NCBI GenBank assembly: GCA_034440575.1
Contig: JAOTOL010001548.1
Coordinates: 1,337,501 to 1,401,500, forward strand
DNA: 64,000 nucleotides
Origin: Imbricaverruca yamaguchii
Taxonomy: Eukaryota; Arthropoda; Thecostraca; Neoverrucidae
Direction: 5' to 3'
Under the pieces are notes generated by a model that was not told where the DNA came from, did not search any database, and worked only from the letters and a program-made list of their open reading frames with translations. Shown piece by piece: positions 31,246 to 43,100 of the stretch. The translations under genes were made by a program, and so were the position numbers. Position 1 is the stretch's first letter. The number at the start of each line of letters is the position of its first letter.

Positions 31246-32491
31246 GGGGTTCTTGAAATGCGCCGGATGACGTATAGCAATATCATCCCGGCAGCTCAAG
31301 CCGCAACAGAAGTAATCATCATCATATAGCAGTCAAGTAAACACATTATAAAGCAAACAAATCATAAGCAAACAATCCAATTCCCTATGGAACAGCATGA
31401 TCGATCAGTTTACTGATCTCGGTGGGATAATCCACTCTTGCCATGAACACAATGAACACAAACTCGGTTGGCCAAGATGCGAGGCACTTGGGATTGGAGG
31501 GGGCATTTGTTTAGCCTTCCCCTGTTTTTCTGTGACAACAAAGGATTGAATAGTAACATTCAGATTATCAGCTCAGATATAATGTGCTTATGCACAGTAT
31601 GTTGATCAGAGTTCCTGTTCCAGTAGCCTGTCCTACCTTAATTATAACTTGAAGGTCTAGACAGAAGTTCTGTTTAGTCTTGGCTTTTTCTCTCATTATT
31701 GTCGATATTTTTGCCCATAGGCTCAGCCAGTGTTAATGCGGAACTAGCTGGTCGCGAGGGGAGTGGTGAACGCCCAGAGAAACAGCCGGATTTCCCTCCA
31801 AATTATACGAAATCCTGCCTCGTGGGGTGCAAAGCGACATATTCAGGCCTTTGGTGGGGCATGACCCCCTTTCCCCCCGATGCGTCATTAAGCCAAGGGC
31901 AGTGAAGCTTTGTTTGGCTGGGGGAGGGAAAACACTAATTTTAGACTCATCATTTAGCATGTGATACTAGATACTGTGATACTAGATAGCATGGGTAAAT
32001 GCTAGAACTGCCCCTCCCCGAACTTGCTACCCTGGGGCTGAACCACGATGGCTGAGTAGAACAATATATGGAGTTCAAAAGTATTTCAGCCATATAAATC
32101 CGGGCCTGGCCCGAACTAATGTCTCGTGCTCTCAATATTCCGGTGTCGTGCTTAACCCTCACTAGGGGACGTCAGATCAACCTTCGGCGGGCTTCGGGAG
32201 GTTCTTAAATACTGTAAAGGATGCTACCAAAGGATGACAATCATTGTAACGACGTAGACTAACATGTAGAAGTTTCATCTTTTCTCTCAACATCACTTCA
32301 TCAAGCTTAACCCACCCACTATGTAATTTCATTCATTGGGCCATGTATTTCCGCTTGAATTAGCGCAATGAGGCAGATTTTCGGCCATACATAGGGAAGG
32401 TGGTTGAAAACGCGACAGGTTTGCGCTACGGAAACTACAGCGGTGAGTGCAGAGTTAATTCATCGCGTCGGTAACTCTCGATATCACAGAC
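31246..32491. other. Intron without recognised feature
   Basis: Unique, moderately AT-rich. Short frames have no recognisable content. Confidence 0.4.
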
Positions 32492-35214
32492 TGCAGGGGC
32501 GTTCCACGACAGATCGACAAATAAAATTTCGATTTTGCACCCCCACATCTCAGATTTTGGTGAAGGTGAGTCTATGGGGTTGTCAGCAGCCCTGAACGCG
32601 CCTGTGACATTTTCAGGCCTCTCCGACTTCCGGTTTTCGAGCTACAGCCTGCGACATTTTTACATTCGATGCATACATGGCTTTGTTTGGCAGGATTTAT
32701 CCCTGCTACATTTAATGATAAGTAGGTGAGTTTGTACATCAAAATGATTGCAATCCCATGCAGAATGAACGTTTATCACTATCGAAACCATAGCAATTAA
32801 ATATATGTCAAATATAACACTTAAAAAAATGCCAAGTTCTCTTGAGCAATTTTTCCCTTCGATATTGTGATTTTTGATATTTTTTAATGAAAGAGCGTTG
32901 ATTATTACCTATATTTCATCAATAAAAAAAGTGGTTATCGGCTTATAAATATTTTAAACATAATTTCAAACACCAACCGCCCGGCCTCATTTTATCCAAT
33001 ATGGCGTCGTTCAGCAACGGCCGCGGCCAGCTGCTGCCAACGGGGGATAGGGGTGCTGGCGGCTGTCGTCCGCGGCCCCGTGGGATTGAGAGGACACTGC
33101 AGATTATTTATAAACACCAGGCAGGACGTTTTAGCACTTCATTTATTATTCACACAAATAACAAGCCGGAAAGTACATGTACATTTGCGAATGCTAACGA
33201 GATGGTACAATGAGCCTTATCAGAGGTACAAAATGCATAACTTAACATTAGCTCACTTCACATTGTAATTCGCACATAAACAAACGGAAATCAGCTGCCG
33301 ATGTAGGTCACGCTAACCATTCAACCTAAATCCTGTAGCAAATCAGGCCACCATCACTTCTCTTCCTTCACTTATGGCAAGTTCTCACACAACGACAATG
33401 TTTGCCTTCACTGGAGTTACCCTGTGTATTTTTAGAGTCCCTTTGACAGTTTTTGCCATTGACAGTCTATCGCCAAGCTCATGCCGTGTACGACTAACCT
33501 CTTCTTTCGCTACAAAGTAGCACTCGGTATGCAAATTACCCTTGTCCTGTAGCACTTTACATAGCTTTTCCGCAGTAAGAATGTGGTCCGAGTGTGTCCG
33601 CGAAAGACTGGCGCTATCTACAACCCTTTTCAGTGTACCCCCAACACCGTCGCACGAATTTTTTCCCATGCAACGTTACAAAAAAAAATTCCAATCGCAC
33701 TGGACTCCGAAATCCTCATCATGAAAACTCACATTCACGAAATTAAACTTATTCTTGTACTGGGCAGCTGACCCATCCGAAAAATAATGAATCTTTTTCA
33801 AGTTCGGGACTATGCCTTTCACTTTCGGTACAATGTGCTGCAAGAATGTGTGCACAGCGACGGTGTCATGCTTCAGTTCGTTTCATAACACGCAAAACTG
33901 TGGCATTCAATCTTTCCAGCCTCTCGCCAATAAACAACAAACGGATGAACGGTACACTGTGGTGCGTTCCAGTGATATGACTGAATTTCGTCTTGAACTA
34001 CAAAAGTGTAGTTTTCTGAAAAATCTAATATGATCAGTGCTTCATGCTCAGGTAGCTGCTTTTTGAGATCGTCGAAATATTTGCTTTGATGCTGACTCGT
34101 GAAATGATGCCGAGTAAGTGTCACAATGGCGTCAGACAGTTTGTCAAGAAACTCGTCCATAGGAAGAACAATTTCGGTAAAAGTGCAACGATCCGTGCTT
34201 AGCCACTGACTAAATCTGACTTCGTCCACCAAGTCTGAGATTTCCCCTGCCTTCGCATTTAAAGTAATATGCCCTGACACCGTCCTGACCTGGACAGTTT
34301 TCACACTTTTGCAGCATACAGGCTTCCCTCCCGACATCACAAACCGCGTGCTTCAACAGGTCCTTGTAGGTAATGTCTTTTAAGCCCAGAGACGCTAACA
34401 TTAGCTTAACGTTCTGGTGATAGCAACATACACAAACCGTATGAGTGCCGTTGCTTCCCAACAGGACACAGTGTTTGGGGCGGAGGCTGGCGAACTTAGA
34501 AAACCCAATGCGCGGGTTGCTACCGTTCTCTTTATAAAGTTGGTAAATTTCCTGCAAATTACCTAAAATCAAACGTTTCTGCTTCTTTACTTTAACCCCA
34601 TTATCATCTCTTACCGTCACATAGTCTTTTTTCCAGGACATATTCTTGACATCCCACGCTCGGCTCCCCTTCCCCTCCCCTCCCCCGGCAGGCGTATCGC
34701 GAGGCAGCGGCAGGCGCGCGCCGGTCCGGTGAGCGCAGCGCCCGCATTCACCGCATTTGATTCGTCTTTCCAAGTCGATAACCACTTTTTTATTTATGTT
34801 TCTAGGGTAAAAAACTACGCTCTTTCATATGAAAGTGAGAAAAAATACGATATCGGAGGGGAAAAATGTTTTTATTTCTTTTCAATTTTTTATTTGGCTA
34901 GAGTCGGCAAAAATTACGTAATGAAAGTTTAAATGGTGGCATAGTCATATTCTTCAATGTTTTGTCTTCATTTTGACGTATAAATTTGTTCAGTTACTGA
35001 AAAATGACTCAGAGAAAATTAGCACCAAAGATAGTCATGTCAGTGCAAAATGTAAAAATTATATAGTTCATAACTAGAAAACGGTAAACCTAAGAGACTT
35101 CAAAATGGCACAGGCGTGTTCAGCGATGCTGATAGCCCTATGGAACCATTTTCATCGAAATCTGAGGTGTGAGGGTGCAGGTCACATGTCGATTTGTCGT
35201 GGAATGCCCCTGCA
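32492..35214 (-). mobile_element. DNA transposon with long imperfect terminal inverted repeats
   Basis: The left end tgcaggggcgttccacgaca (32492) and the right end, whose reverse complement is tgcaggggcattccacgaca (ending 35214), align for about 170-190 bases. The alignment runs through cacctcagattt, a gctgaac-cgcctgtg segment and tttttacatt. The termini can be read as GGGGCRTTCCACGAC flanked by a TGCA target duplication, but TGCA is palindromic and could instead be part of the repeat. The interior holds a broken coding region on the - strand (33385-34785). The element sits in the 16-kb intron between the exons at 31021 and 47165. The superfamily is not assigned from the ends alone. Confidence 0.8.
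33385..34785 (-). pseudogene. Frameshifted putative transposase of the TIR element
   Basis: Read from 34785 downwards. The first frame (191 codons) contains KKQKRLILGNLQEIYQLYK, SKFASLRPKHCVLLG and several Cys pairs (VCVCCYH, CENCPG). The second frame (from about 34320 to 33873) contains VRFSQWLSTDRC and LDFSENYTFVVQDEIQSYHW. The third continues with HDTVAVHTFLQ and YFSDGSAAQYKNKFNFVN. The fourth (to 33385) has HGKNSCDGVGGTLKR. Consecutive parts are in different frames: breaks lie near 34250-34320, near 33880 and at an A9 run at 33680-33688. I know this protein type as repetitive in aquatic invertebrate genomes. The spaced Asp residues (LDFSENY, FSDGSAAQYK) fit an RNase H-like transposase, which is inference. 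Confidence 0.75.
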
Positions 35215-35264
35215 TAGCCAAGACAGCGCCACAAATGAATGGCTGCTCGGCTAGTCTCGGTGCA
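35215..35264. other. Flank of the transposon
   Basis: Short unique sequence between the right end of the element and the 30-bp array. Confidence 0.4.
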
Positions 35265-35480
35265 CCATATACTGGGCATCCAATCGCCAACTGCCTGCCC
35301 TGCTAGTCTCTGTGCACCACATGCTGGGCGTGCTAGTCTCGGTGCACCATATACTGGGCCTGCTATTCTCGGTGCACCACATACAGGACCTGCTAGTCTC
35401 AGTACACCATATACTGGGCATGCAATCGCGAACTGCCTGCCATTCTAGTCTCGGTGCACCATATTCTGGGCGGACAATCG
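35265..35480. repeat. ~30-bp tandem repeat
   Basis: About six copies of ctagtctcggtgcaccatat plus actgggc and variants. The first and last copies are separated from the core by a longer caatcgccaactgcctgcc spacer. Confidence 0.8.
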
Positions 35481-37489
35481 TCGACTTGCGATTGGCTGGC
35501 TAGCAGAGAGAACGATGGTAGCTCTACCCTCATTCTTGCCCTCAGTTTGGACAAACGTCCTAAAGTTAAGGACAACAAATTCACCACATGAAGGTCGGCA
35601 ATTCCATACGAAATGAGAACTTAAATCCAGCTGGTCATGCTTACGTATGCTAATTACCAACTTTCCTCTCAAAGTTCGTATTGTTTGTTGGTTCATTTAT
35701 GTGACGTGACAGGATTACACGGACAACCATCGACTGATAAATACAACGAGCAATATCCTGGACCTACGCAAGATATTACACGGGGGTTGATGAAAGCCAT
35801 GCATATCTCCGAAGAGGTGATCATTACTAATGACCGCCAATACCAATGAGACAACGAAAAACAACGCTGGGAGGAGTTGCTGAATTTTGCATATATCCTG
35901 AGGTTTGGAACGAATTGCCAAAATACCCATATATTAATTTGAACTGGCCTTCTGTTGCAGTACAATACATGCAACGCAGACACCTATAGTGATCTTCCTC
36001 CAGGTGACTGCGTCCTTTAAAGAAATGCTTGACCTTTTAGGCTAAGCCTTATAGGCTAGCGGGTGTAGAAGTCGCAGCATATCGTAGACAGGAATAGCGT
36101 CAGTTGGTCACCGGCACGTTTTGTTTGGGACTGGCTAAATCATTCACCACGACAAACTCAAATCGGATCAATCGCATCGGCAGCGATGTGAAGTTGAACG
36201 TGAGAACTTCTGACTGACCCTCACCGGGAAGCCTTTTGAGTTACCGTAACCGTAAGTGCACCGTAACCGAGGCGCGCCTTGTGTTCTCCTGTTCCTGAGG
36301 CGCCTGTTCCTGCCAGGGCCACTTGATTCGCCTACCTACCGCGTCAGTTGGTCGCCAAACACTCCACAAGGTGCCAAGAAGCTCGTGACTATGCATAGTC
36401 ATGACAGTGCAACAGTTGTTCCAGCAATCCCAGATGTTGCGCTGCGATCGAGCGTCGTAGCTCAGTTCCTCGTGTCGTAACGCTCCAGCAGTGGCGCATT
36501 CAGGGCCAGCTGAGAGGGCGGCACGGCGGCTCGTGAGGGCCGGTCGACAGTTGGAGGACTTGTTGCCATCTATCTATCGATGAGTCTTTAATATGAGTGA
36601 CACTTGGTGGACTGAATATCAAATTATCGTTCGTTTGCACCATACAGTGACATGGTCATCGAGACAGCCTCACTTCCTTCGGTTTAAAGGGCGCATCGAT
36701 TGCATTGGTCATATCGCGCAGCCTCAGTTCCTGACATGGGTCTCAGACAAAGACCGATCTATCTGATCATCTCTAGGGGGTGAACGGTCTTGAGAAGCGA
36801 CTAAGCGCCAACGTAAAACAGAAATTGGGAGAAAGGGGATCGGCTTCAAATATAAGCGTCCAGAATTGAAGGAACTTATAGCATCTGGGCACGGCGAGCA
36901 TGACCCAGTTGCTCCTATCCTGGATCCGCTCTTGGGTCAAAACAACAAACAGCGCAACCTAGTTCGAGATGAGAAGAGTCCCCAACCCAAGAAGAATACC
37001 AGACGACCATAGTCATGCGACTAGAACTAGTTAAATATTGATATAGCTGAGGAAAAGGCTCCGCGTTCAACATTCTTGGCAATATTTGCATCATCACGTG
37101 CATCTTTGGCTTTGCATGAACATATCGGGTCTGAACCTAAGCTGGATGCCAACGGAAGAAGTCTCCAAACGTTAAGTTGTGCGGCAAAGATGACATCACC
37201 ATTGCAGCACAAATGTAAACATTGCTTATTTCTAACAAACGGTACAAAGAGGATGTAGAATAAACGACTAAATTTGCTCCGTTTCATCCTTGGTTTCATT
37301 TATTAAATCTGATTTCTGGCAAGACGTGACCACTTGAGTTTCTCCACATCCGAATGGTTCGAAAATTAAATGTGCGTGAAGCGAACAAAGGAGGAGGAGG
37401 AGGAGCAGATGGGAAGGCTACCCGGCAACCATCCAGAGCCTCCAAGCGCAATTGGTTAAACATAGTTCCTTCCCAGCCGGGCAAACCAG
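35481..37489. other. Intron without a supportable gene
   Basis: Unique sequence. At 36678-36705 there is a short match (aaagggcgcatcgattgc) to the SINE-like piece at 22740. A GGA run occurs near 37392. No exon of the glycosyltransferase is expected or found. Confidence 0.4.
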
Positions 37490-37890
37490 GACTATGTGCT
37501 ACACTGACACAGTCAATTGACCATCTTGTCAGTGCTCAGGCAATCAGTCACGTCCAGGACTATAGTTCACACTGACAATCATTTTATCACCTCGACAGTC
37601 CTCAAGCAATCAGTCACGTCCAGGACTATGGTCCACACTGACACAGTCATTTTACCAACTCGACAGTCCTCAGCCAATCAGTCACGTCCAGGACTATGTA
37701 CCACACTGACAGTCATTTTATCACTTGGGCAGTCAGTGAGGACTTAGGCAATCAGCCACGTCCACCCGAAACGTTCCGAGACTCAGTCACGCCAGACGTC
37801 CCCAGACTCAGTCACGGTAGATGTCCTGCGACTCGACTATGGGCACCTAGATGTCCTGAGCCTCGACTATGGGCACCTTAGGACGTCCTG
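37490..37890. repeat. Two adjoining tandem arrays (~67 bp and ~35 bp)
   Basis: From 37490 to 37750, copies of caatcagtcacgtccaggac plus an acactgacagtcattttatc segment. From about 37760 to 37890, shorter copies of gactcagtcacgccagacgt and ctcgactatgggcacct. Confidence 0.75.
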
Positions 37891-38087
37891 ACTCTCATTC
37901 AAGGTCGATCGTCGTTCAGCAGTCAGCTACGATAAGCACCCTTCCCCCATCCCAAACTCCAGCCCGGGCACGCTTATCCACCCTGTTGCGCGGCCGAGGA
38001 AAACCGTCAGTGGAGGTACATAGATATCTGGATACTGTCTGCCCATGGAGATAGACTGATACTTAGATATTGCTCACTTCCAGTACA

Positions 38088-38148
38088 ATGTATGTATACA
38101 TACATACATACATACATTAAATATATGTGTATATATATATATACATAT
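38088..38148. repeat. (CATA)n and (TA)n microsatellite
   Basis: tatgtatacatacatacata followed by an atatatatatat run. Confidence 0.9.
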
Positions 38149-39744
38149 TGCTCTCTGCCCAGAGGTAGATGCATATATGGGCATCTGTCTGCGCTGATGC
38201 GGCCCTTTGCCCCGTCTGCGCGCATTACGCAACGCCTGAGAACACCCAATCGCCGACGGCGGAATGAAAACTCACTGCGGAGTGCTGAACACTCGAGGCT
38301 GAAGAGAGCGAAATAATGGCACAGCAAAAGGCCGGACGTGCGGACCGATTATTACCGGCAACATCAAATGGATGTCCTCTTCTGCCCAGAGGTCGGACAA
38401 GTCGTCGCTTCAACTGCACCGAAATGAAGCAAAATGTCCCCAATTTCCAGACAGTGGCGATTGTGGTGTGTGCTCAGCCTTGCCAAATCACAACACCAAG
38501 TGTGGACGCATTTCCACCGCCAGCTTTGGACCGCAACGGCATTCACACAAGTGGAACGGTAGTCAGTAGTCACTTCCTACCCGTATGCGACGACCGACAG
38601 TTACCCCGGTTTACATAAGTAGCAAAACTTCCGAATACGATGCGATTAGGAAAACTTGCGAAAATACTGCTCTTGTAAACGGGCTTTGGCGTAGCAATAC
38701 GTGCGAATAGCTTAAGGCAAATTTACGCTTCGGTAAGTGGAAATTTACGATTAGCGCCAACCATTAACAAATAACGGTACGGCTACAAAGGTCATGATAC
38801 ATCTTGATGTCATTCTCCGGTGCGTTTTCGGTACATTTAGGGTAATTATGAAAAATAAACGTCTTCTCTTTAATTAAAATTGCAAACCTAGTTACTAAAT
38901 ACAAAAAAATCAGACATGTAACACTGAAATCAGCGCTGAGACGTCACGTTATTAGTGCGTGTCCCAACCGTCAGTTGTACCATGTGCCGCGGAATGTTGC
39001 GGATTTGTCACAGCGTTTGTGTTTTGCTGATCTATCTCTTGGATTGCGTAGTGAACCTGATTTACCCTGTTCATTTGACCATTGCACAGTCTGGAGCAGT
39101 GCACCATTGCATGGTCTGGAACCTATGCTATATAACATAGTTTGGCCTGGAACCAATGCACCGTTTGATTCACGAAGAAGAAACGGCTATGCTGTCATCG
39201 ACAATGTGTCATCGGCTCCGTGAATCATTTGAATTCACAGATTCCCTATATATCTGGCCAACAACCTCAAACTACGTGGATCATTGATGATACATTGTGT
39301 CTGTGTACGCCGTTGCTCAAAGCAGGTGCGTGAGAAGCCCAAAATGCGCCAAATATTCGAAACTTTTCACCACATTGCGTCAACCGTCAAATCGTAAAAA
39401 TCCGATTAGGTGCCTGCTTTGCTCTGGTAAACGGTCCGCGCGATAGGAAATTTAGCGAATCGATCAAATCGGAAATTTTCGTTTACGACTGACCTGCTCA
39501 TGTAAACGGGGTAAATGATTGAGGTGACCGAATACGCGCAGCGAGCGACGACAAGGCATCGGTAAATTGCACAATATAAAAATGGCATCGGAGGGAGAGC
39601 TGTGTTGAAAAGGCAAATAGCCAACAGTTCGAACGCAGGCCTTATTCATAGTGACAACGCATTTAAAAAATAAAGTCATAAGGCTGGTATCCGGATTAAA
39701 GAAGTGGCACTAATCACACATCTGGCGGACTGACGCGAGATATA
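38149..39744. other. Intron without recognised feature
   Basis: Unique sequence; several short frames, none with a motif. Confidence 0.4.
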
Positions 39745-39900
39745 ATGTGTGGGCGGGCAGTATAACGGGTTCATTATGTGTGGGTGGGCAGTATAACGGA
39801 TTCATTATGTGTGGTGGGCGATGGGTGTGCGTGTGGGTGGCAGTGGGGCAGTATGTGTGGGTGGGCAGCATAACGGGTTCATTATGTGTGTGCGAGCAGT
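39745..39900. repeat. ~40-bp GT-rich repeat
   Basis: Copies of tgggcagtataacgggttca plus ttatgtgtgggtg, four to five with length changes. Confidence 0.75.
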
Positions 39901-40134
39901 ACACACAGATAGGGTGCCAACACTTAGCCGACTTGACCACCATGCCAGTTTTGGGGACGTCGTTGTGATATGGCAACGTTTTGCTGTACGATACTGACAA
40001 TGCAGAGAATATTTAACCGCGTGACCAACGTCCTTGCGAAAAAAAAAACACGCAGCTGAACATATACGATAGGCATGCCTGCCGTGTAGACACTCGGCAT
40101 TTTGCTTGCAACCTTCCACACCGTAGAGTACTTG

Positions 40135-40575
40135 CGATCTGCCTCCGTATTGGCTGTGGGGTGGGATCTGCAGACCTGCTGAGGCGGGATGTTGGATCTG
40201 CCTCCTTCGTGGCTGTGAGGTGGGATCTGCGGACCTGCTGAGGCGGGATGTTGGATCTGCCTCCGCTGCGGCTGTGGGGAAGAATCTGCAGACCAACTGA
40301 GGCGGGATGTTGGATCTGCCTCCTTCGTGGCTGTGAGGTGGGATCTGCGGACCTGCTGAGGCGGGATGTTGGATCTGCCTCCTTCGTGGCTGTAAGGTGG
40401 GATCTGCGGACCTGCTGAGGCGGGATGTTGGATCTGCCTCCGCTGCGGCTGTGGGGAAGAATCTGTAGACCTACTGAAGCGGGATGTTGGATCTCCCTCC
40501 TTCGTGGCTGTGAGGTGGGATCTCCAGACCTGCTGAGGCGGGATGTTGGACTGCCTCCGCTGCGGCTGACAAGAT
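40135..40575. repeat. 59-bp tandem repeat
   Basis: About seven copies of gatctgcctccttcgtggct with a gggatctgcggacctgctg segment, strict 59-bp period and alternating sub-variants (cttcgtggc or cgctgcggc). The alternation suggests an older 118- or 177-bp higher-order unit. Confidence 0.92.
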
Positions 40576-40933
40576 GCATTACAAATTTATTAACATTATG
40601 GAGCTTGAGTCCTCAAAGCGTGTAATCAACGCCGATGTATGTACCTTGGTACCTACCTAGGCATCGAATTGATAATTCTTGTCTAGGTTTCTTAAACATG
40701 AACAGCTTTATCCACAATCAAATCAAATTAGATATATGCACACTTTGAGTATTAAAAAATGTTCACACCTAAGATTTATGCAAATGCACGCACTACTATT
40801 CCCGTAGTTGTTTATGCATATGCTGATGCTGAAAAATTCCCAAACATGCCAATCGATTTGAATTGCTGCAACGATTCTTAAATGCCCTATTATATTATTT
40901 TCTAGTCATCCTTCCCCGTGCAGAATATCGCTG

Positions 40934-41016
40934 GAAGGCAGCACTGCCTTCAAGCGAGAACTCTTTTCTTTCGACTGGCGCCTTGGGTAACTTTTCTTTT
41001 TAAAAGTTACCCAAGG
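40934..41016. repeat. Two adjacent perfect hairpins
   Basis: gaaggcag/ctgccttc at 40934-40951 (2-base loop) is followed by ccttgggtaactttt at 40981-40995, which is the exact reverse complement of aaaagttacccaagg at 41002-41016 (6-base loop). Confidence 0.85.
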
Positions 41017-41399
41017 TAATTTTTCAAAAGGGAAATGTCTATTCTTGATGCTCTCCCATTACCGGTCACAAAAATATCGCCGAAAGTTCGTCTTATATGA
41101 TTGGTAACCCACCCTACTGTAGAAGTCACCCCGTGGATATCTCCTTCCTCTATAACTCCCACTCCCCCTCCACCCCAGGGGGGTTCCTTGAGGCCATCGC
41201 CTGCTCATGGACAAGCTTGACTGGTACGGCGTCAACCACCACTGATTCTGCGCGTGGCCTGGTGGCCGCACACAAACGATGAATGACTCTAGCTTTCTAT
41301 CGGCAACATATCGTGGAACAGGGCTCCATTTCTGGCTTAGTCATGTTCTTAATCCTCGTCAGTATACGTCATTTTACCACCTTCGGTTGTATATGGGAT

Positions 41400-42202
41400 G
41401 GGGGGGGGGGGGTACGACGCCCTGGCGATTCGAAACCGTGCATATTACGAAAACTAACCAAAAAACCAAAATTATAGATCTTGACGAGATCTCGCGATTG
41501 GAATCCAGTATGACCTTCTAAGGTCAATGGTTGACCTTCCAGGTCAGGTCAAAGGTCTAAAATGGACTTTTATGTATTTTCCTAAGAACATCGTCAGTTG
41601 TATCGAAACTACTGTATAAATATCCACGAAATGCCCGGGAAAATGTTTATTTTCACCTTGCAAGCGTAACGACATGTCACACGACGTGATCGGACCGATA
41701 TATCATGCACCAAATGAGGTCAAAGCCATGACCCCAAACATCCAACTTTTCGAAAAGTGGTTCCAATTTCGAAGTTTAAAGTTCCATAGGGTAAAAATGG
41801 ACGCCGAATTCGAATTCAGAACGAAAAATGACCGTAGGTCAGCAAAACAAAGGTCGAAAGGTCAAACGAGGTCAACTGAGGTCAACCGAGGCCGCCAATT
41901 TTTGGAACATTATTTTTCAATGGAAACTCATCTGGGCATCTGCATTTTTCATTATATGCCGATAATTACGCTAAGTACGTAAAACAATACGTGCGATAAT
42001 CACGTATTCGTTGAAAACTGGTCGGAGGTGCTCCCTTTTATGACCTCATAACTCTGTGACCTGATATGACCTCCAAAAAAATTCACCAAAATTCGTCAAA
42101 AGGTTGCCCCTGATAATACTGAAAATTTCAGAGCGATCCGTTCATCGGTTTGGAAGGAATACACAAAAACCCTCAGGGGGGTTGCACCTCCCCCCCCCCC
42201 CC
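41400..42202. mobile_element. Candidate non-autonomous element bounded by G13 and C13 runs, rich in AGGTCA half-sites
   Basis: A G13 run (41400-41412) and a C13 run (42190-42202) face each other as simple inverted ends about 800 bases apart. The interior has no coding content and carries many AGGTCA/TGACCT hexamers: clusters at 41510-41557, 41831-41891 and 42040-42075. Whether it is a mobile element is inference from this layout. Confidence 0.35.
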
Positions 42203-42924
42203 TATGCGGCCGAGGGTTAATATTCACTAATGACCACCTACCGCATACCTCACACCGGAAGATTACACATACCTATGATGTGCAATTCCTCGCTCTGGAA
42301 AGTGAAACTAAATCACAGGCATTAGCCATCACTTGCATTACTCACTGCAGTCGCGTTTAGCTGGTTCATTCAGACGTACGAATCCAAACGTAAATCACTT
42401 CACAACCGTAAAGTTTGTCCTTCAATCTTCTAGACAGCCCACGCCCGTACAGTGCTCTGTTCGCCTGGGCGTGTCAGATATAGTGCCCACAAACTCCGCG
42501 AAATTTCCCGTGTGAAAATTAACTCACACCGCCCGTGGGAAATGCGCGAATGTACTATTGTGCGTTTGTGTAACCGCATACTTATTAGACTCGCTAGATT
42601 GTGTCATAAGTTTGCCAACAATACACGACAGATGCTAACTGAGGAACTTGTGGTTTCTCGAATGATATACTGTGCTATGTGGGGAAGTTGCAGCAGAGCC
42701 TAGAAACTGCGCATTAAGGAATGCACACACTTCGGTGCAAGGATTGTCGCTAACTTGCCCTGTCGGGATCCCGTGTCCAACGTTGAAGACACTAAACTGG
42801 CTCTTAGTGAAGGACCTCGTATCTGAGGTAGATGCTGACTCAATTTGCAAAATTATGGATGGGTTCAATGGCCTAAAACTCATTCGCGGTCACATGAACT
42901 GCCCTTAGCCGTGTCACAATGGAG
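42203..42924. other. Intron without recognised feature
   Basis: Unique sequence with short uninformative frames. Confidence 0.4.
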
Positions 42925-43100
42925 CATCAAGGCCCCGGCTGACGGTCAGCTTCAGGTACCCGATGGGGCACCAGGGTCACAGCTGACTGTCAGCTTCAGG
43001 TACCTGATGGAGGACCAGGGCCACGGCTGACTATCAGCTTCAGGTACCCGATGTGGCACCAGGGCCACGGCTGACTGTCAGCTTCAGGTACCCGATTTTG
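42925..43100. repeat. 44-bp tandem repeat, four copies
   Basis: The unit ggtacccgatggggcaccag plus ggccacggctgactgtcagc and ttca recurs at 42955, 42999 and on. Confidence 0.88.

Noticed and set aside
31090..31299. A functional tRNA gene
   Set aside because: A B box and an A-box-like stretch are present on the - strand, but the acceptor stem does not pair and a long body with a simple-sequence tail follows, so it is a tRNA-derived repeat.
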